A stretch of 64,000 nt of DNA from Nocardia acidivorans NBRC 108247. GTDB taxonomy: Bacteria; Actinomycetota; Actinomycetes; Mycobacteriales; Mycobacteriaceae. A program made the translations under genes and the position numbers. The notes under the pieces were generated by a model that worked only from the letters and a program-made list of their open reading frames with translations, was not told the origin of the DNA and made no database searches. Of this stretch, positions 62,979-64,000 are shown one piece after another. Position 1 is the first letter of the stretch, and each line of letters opens with the position of its first letter. The stretch spans positions 49,504 to 113,503 of the forward strand of contig NZ_BDAW01000027.1 in assembly GCF_001625085.1 (NCBI RefSeq). Direction: 5' to 3'.

Positions 62979-64000
62979 GCGAGGGCCTCCATCTCCGCGC
63001 GCAGCGGCGCGTACTGCCCACGCTGGCTCACCCAGGTGGTGAACCGCTCCCACTCCCAGCCGCCGTGGCGGACGACATCGGTGGAGGTCAGAGTGCGGGA
63101 GTATTCGACGCTGGCCGCCACGAACGCCAGAGCCGCTTGAACCTGCTGGGGGTCGAGCGATCCGGCGAACACCCGCACCTCGAGGCTCTTGCGCGGGTGG
63201 GGGTTGATCGCCTGGTAGCGGTTCATCCCGTACCGGCGCAGATCGTCTTTGGCGGTGTGCTTGACCCGCTCGCGGGCGATCGGGGAGAACACCGCGTAAC
63301 TCGAGCGTCGCCGCGCCAACGCCACCGTCTGGGATTCGTTGCGGTAGATCAACTTCGCCCACCGGAAGATGTGAGCGGCCGAGTCGAACCCGTCCCGCGA
63401 CACATGGACATGGATTCCGACGCTGTGATCCGAGCGGCACCCGAGTTCGGTCAACCGCTCCAACAGCGGCCAGGGAAACCGCTCGACCGCGAACCGATAG
63501 TCCATCGGATGGGTGACCAATTCGAAACCCAACGGCTCGATCGACGAATCGTGCTTCAGATACCCCAGATCGCCGATATGGTCGCCGACCGTCGCCGCAC
63601 ACGCATCGTAGTTATGCTGCGGCACAATGATTTCCAGCTCCAAGCCGAGGAATGCCGGGCCATGACCGAAGAATCGCGGGTCGGGCTTGTAGTTGTAGTT
63701 CCAGATCCGCCCGGCAGATCCGCAGCTTTCGCAGTCGGTGAGATCGGGCAGAAGAGTGCCGCACTGCTCGCACGGGCGGTAGTTCTGTGCGCAGCGGGTG
63801 CAAACGCGGGAACCGCCGGATACGTAGCGGCTCTCGGCAGTGAACAGACTGCATACCCCGCAGTGATCGAAGAACCGGTCGACACACGGCGGACACACAC
63901 GCTCACCGGTATCGGTGCGCCACGTCGTCGGCGCGCGATACCCGCAGCGCGCGCAATCGGACCATCCGGGAGTGCATCCACGACAGACCTGCCCGAACTC
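62966..64000 (-). CDS. Zinc-ribbon amidoligase (GCS2-like fold), 5' end outside the window
   Basis: The visible 344 residues are in frame to the right edge. The N-terminal third has zinc-ribbon cysteines (CRGC, CARC, CPPC, CGVC, CTRC, CEQC, CESC). The amidoligase domain follows: FLGLELEIIVPQHNYDACAA (acidic ExE metal site), HDSSIEPLGFELVTHPMDYR, VGIHVHVSRDGFDSAAHIFR and SLEVRVFAGSLDPQQVQAAL. These match the glutamine-synthetase/GCS-like amidoligase superfamily, which forms amide or isopeptide bonds using ATP. It is the intact partner of the adjacent amidotransferase. Substrates are unknown; peptide, cell-wall or small-molecule amidation are possible. Confidence 0.82.
   Translation of the reverse strand, partial: EFGQVCRGCTPGWSDCARCGYRAPTTWRTDTGERVCPPCVDRFFDHCGVCSLFTAESRYVSGGSRVCTRCAQNYRPCEQCGTLLPDLTDCESCGSAGRIWNYNYKPDPRFFGHGPAFLGLELEIIVPQHNYDACAATVGDHIGDLGYLKHDSSIEPLGFELVTHPMDYRFAVERFPWPLLERLTELGCRSDHSVGIHVHVSRDGFDSAAHIFRWAKLIYRNESQTVALARRRSSYAVFSPIARERVKHTAKDDLRRYGMNRYQAINPHPRKSLEVRVFAGSLDPQQVQAALAFVAASVEYSRTLTSTDVVRHGGWEWERFTTWVSQRGQYAPLRAEMEALACAC

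Noticed and set aside
1..64000. CRISPR arrays, rRNA, prophage or plasmid replication genes
   Set aside because: No regularly spaced repeats, rRNA-like sequence, integrase, portal/terminase or replication initiator was seen anywhere in the window.

Overview
The window looks like chromosome of a high-GC mycolic-acid actinomycete, most likely Nocardia or a close relative. The evidence is a complete yrbE-mce operon, a DevR/DosR-type response regulator, the relic of an antigen-85-type mycolyltransferase, a desaturase with its reductase as in mycobacteria, and GTG starts and leaderless-looking promoters. No plasmid or phage replication gene is visible.

Left part (1-29 kb), ordinary metabolism. It holds a sulfonate/nitrate-type ABC importer (cut by the left edge), a membrane alpha/beta hydrolase, a TVP38 membrane protein, and the methylmalonyl-CoA mutase operon mutA-mutB-meaB. 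Next is a mymA-like cluster (tandem TetR, SDR, acyl-CoA ligase, Baeyer-Villiger monooxygenase with a frameshift). Then come two DHA2 efflux pumps, an orphan DevR with a DosR-box-like site upstream, an amidohydrolase/nucleoside hydrolase pair, a TetX-like flavoprotein facing its TetR, a family III CoA-transferase, a type II thioesterase and an O-methyltransferase. Two genes are decayed here: an antigen-85-like esterase and a secreted hydrolase.

Middle part (29-48 kb), lipid handling. It contains an Ile tRNA with anticodon UAU, a desaturase/ferredoxin-reductase pair, a TetR, a frameshifted ABC1/UbiB kinase and a nine-gene mce operon on the minus strand. Divergent from the mce operon is a tightly overlapping plus-strand operon: NTF2-like protein, P450, 3Fe-4S ferredoxin, DUF2236 oxygenase and a polytopic membrane protein. 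The shared 305-bp promoter region carries a perfect palindrome, GTGTAAC-atc-GTTACAC. This suggests, without proving it, co-regulated uptake and oxidation of a lipid.

Right part (48-64 kb), accessory DNA. Relics of ISL3, IS4 and IS5 elements surround a free-standing adenylation-thiolation-reductase enzyme and an acyl-CoA-oxidase-like flavoprotein, which look like a small acquired pathway. Beyond them are a zinc-ribbon/XRE/TPR-like regulator and a strip of pseudogenes. At the right edge is a zinc-ribbon amidoligase whose end overlaps the start of a class II glutamine amidotransferase gene. A truncated second amidoligase and an inverted amidotransferase fragment lie just downstream. This amidoligase-amidotransferase module is the least familiar system in the window and the best candidate for new peptide or metabolite amidation chemistry.
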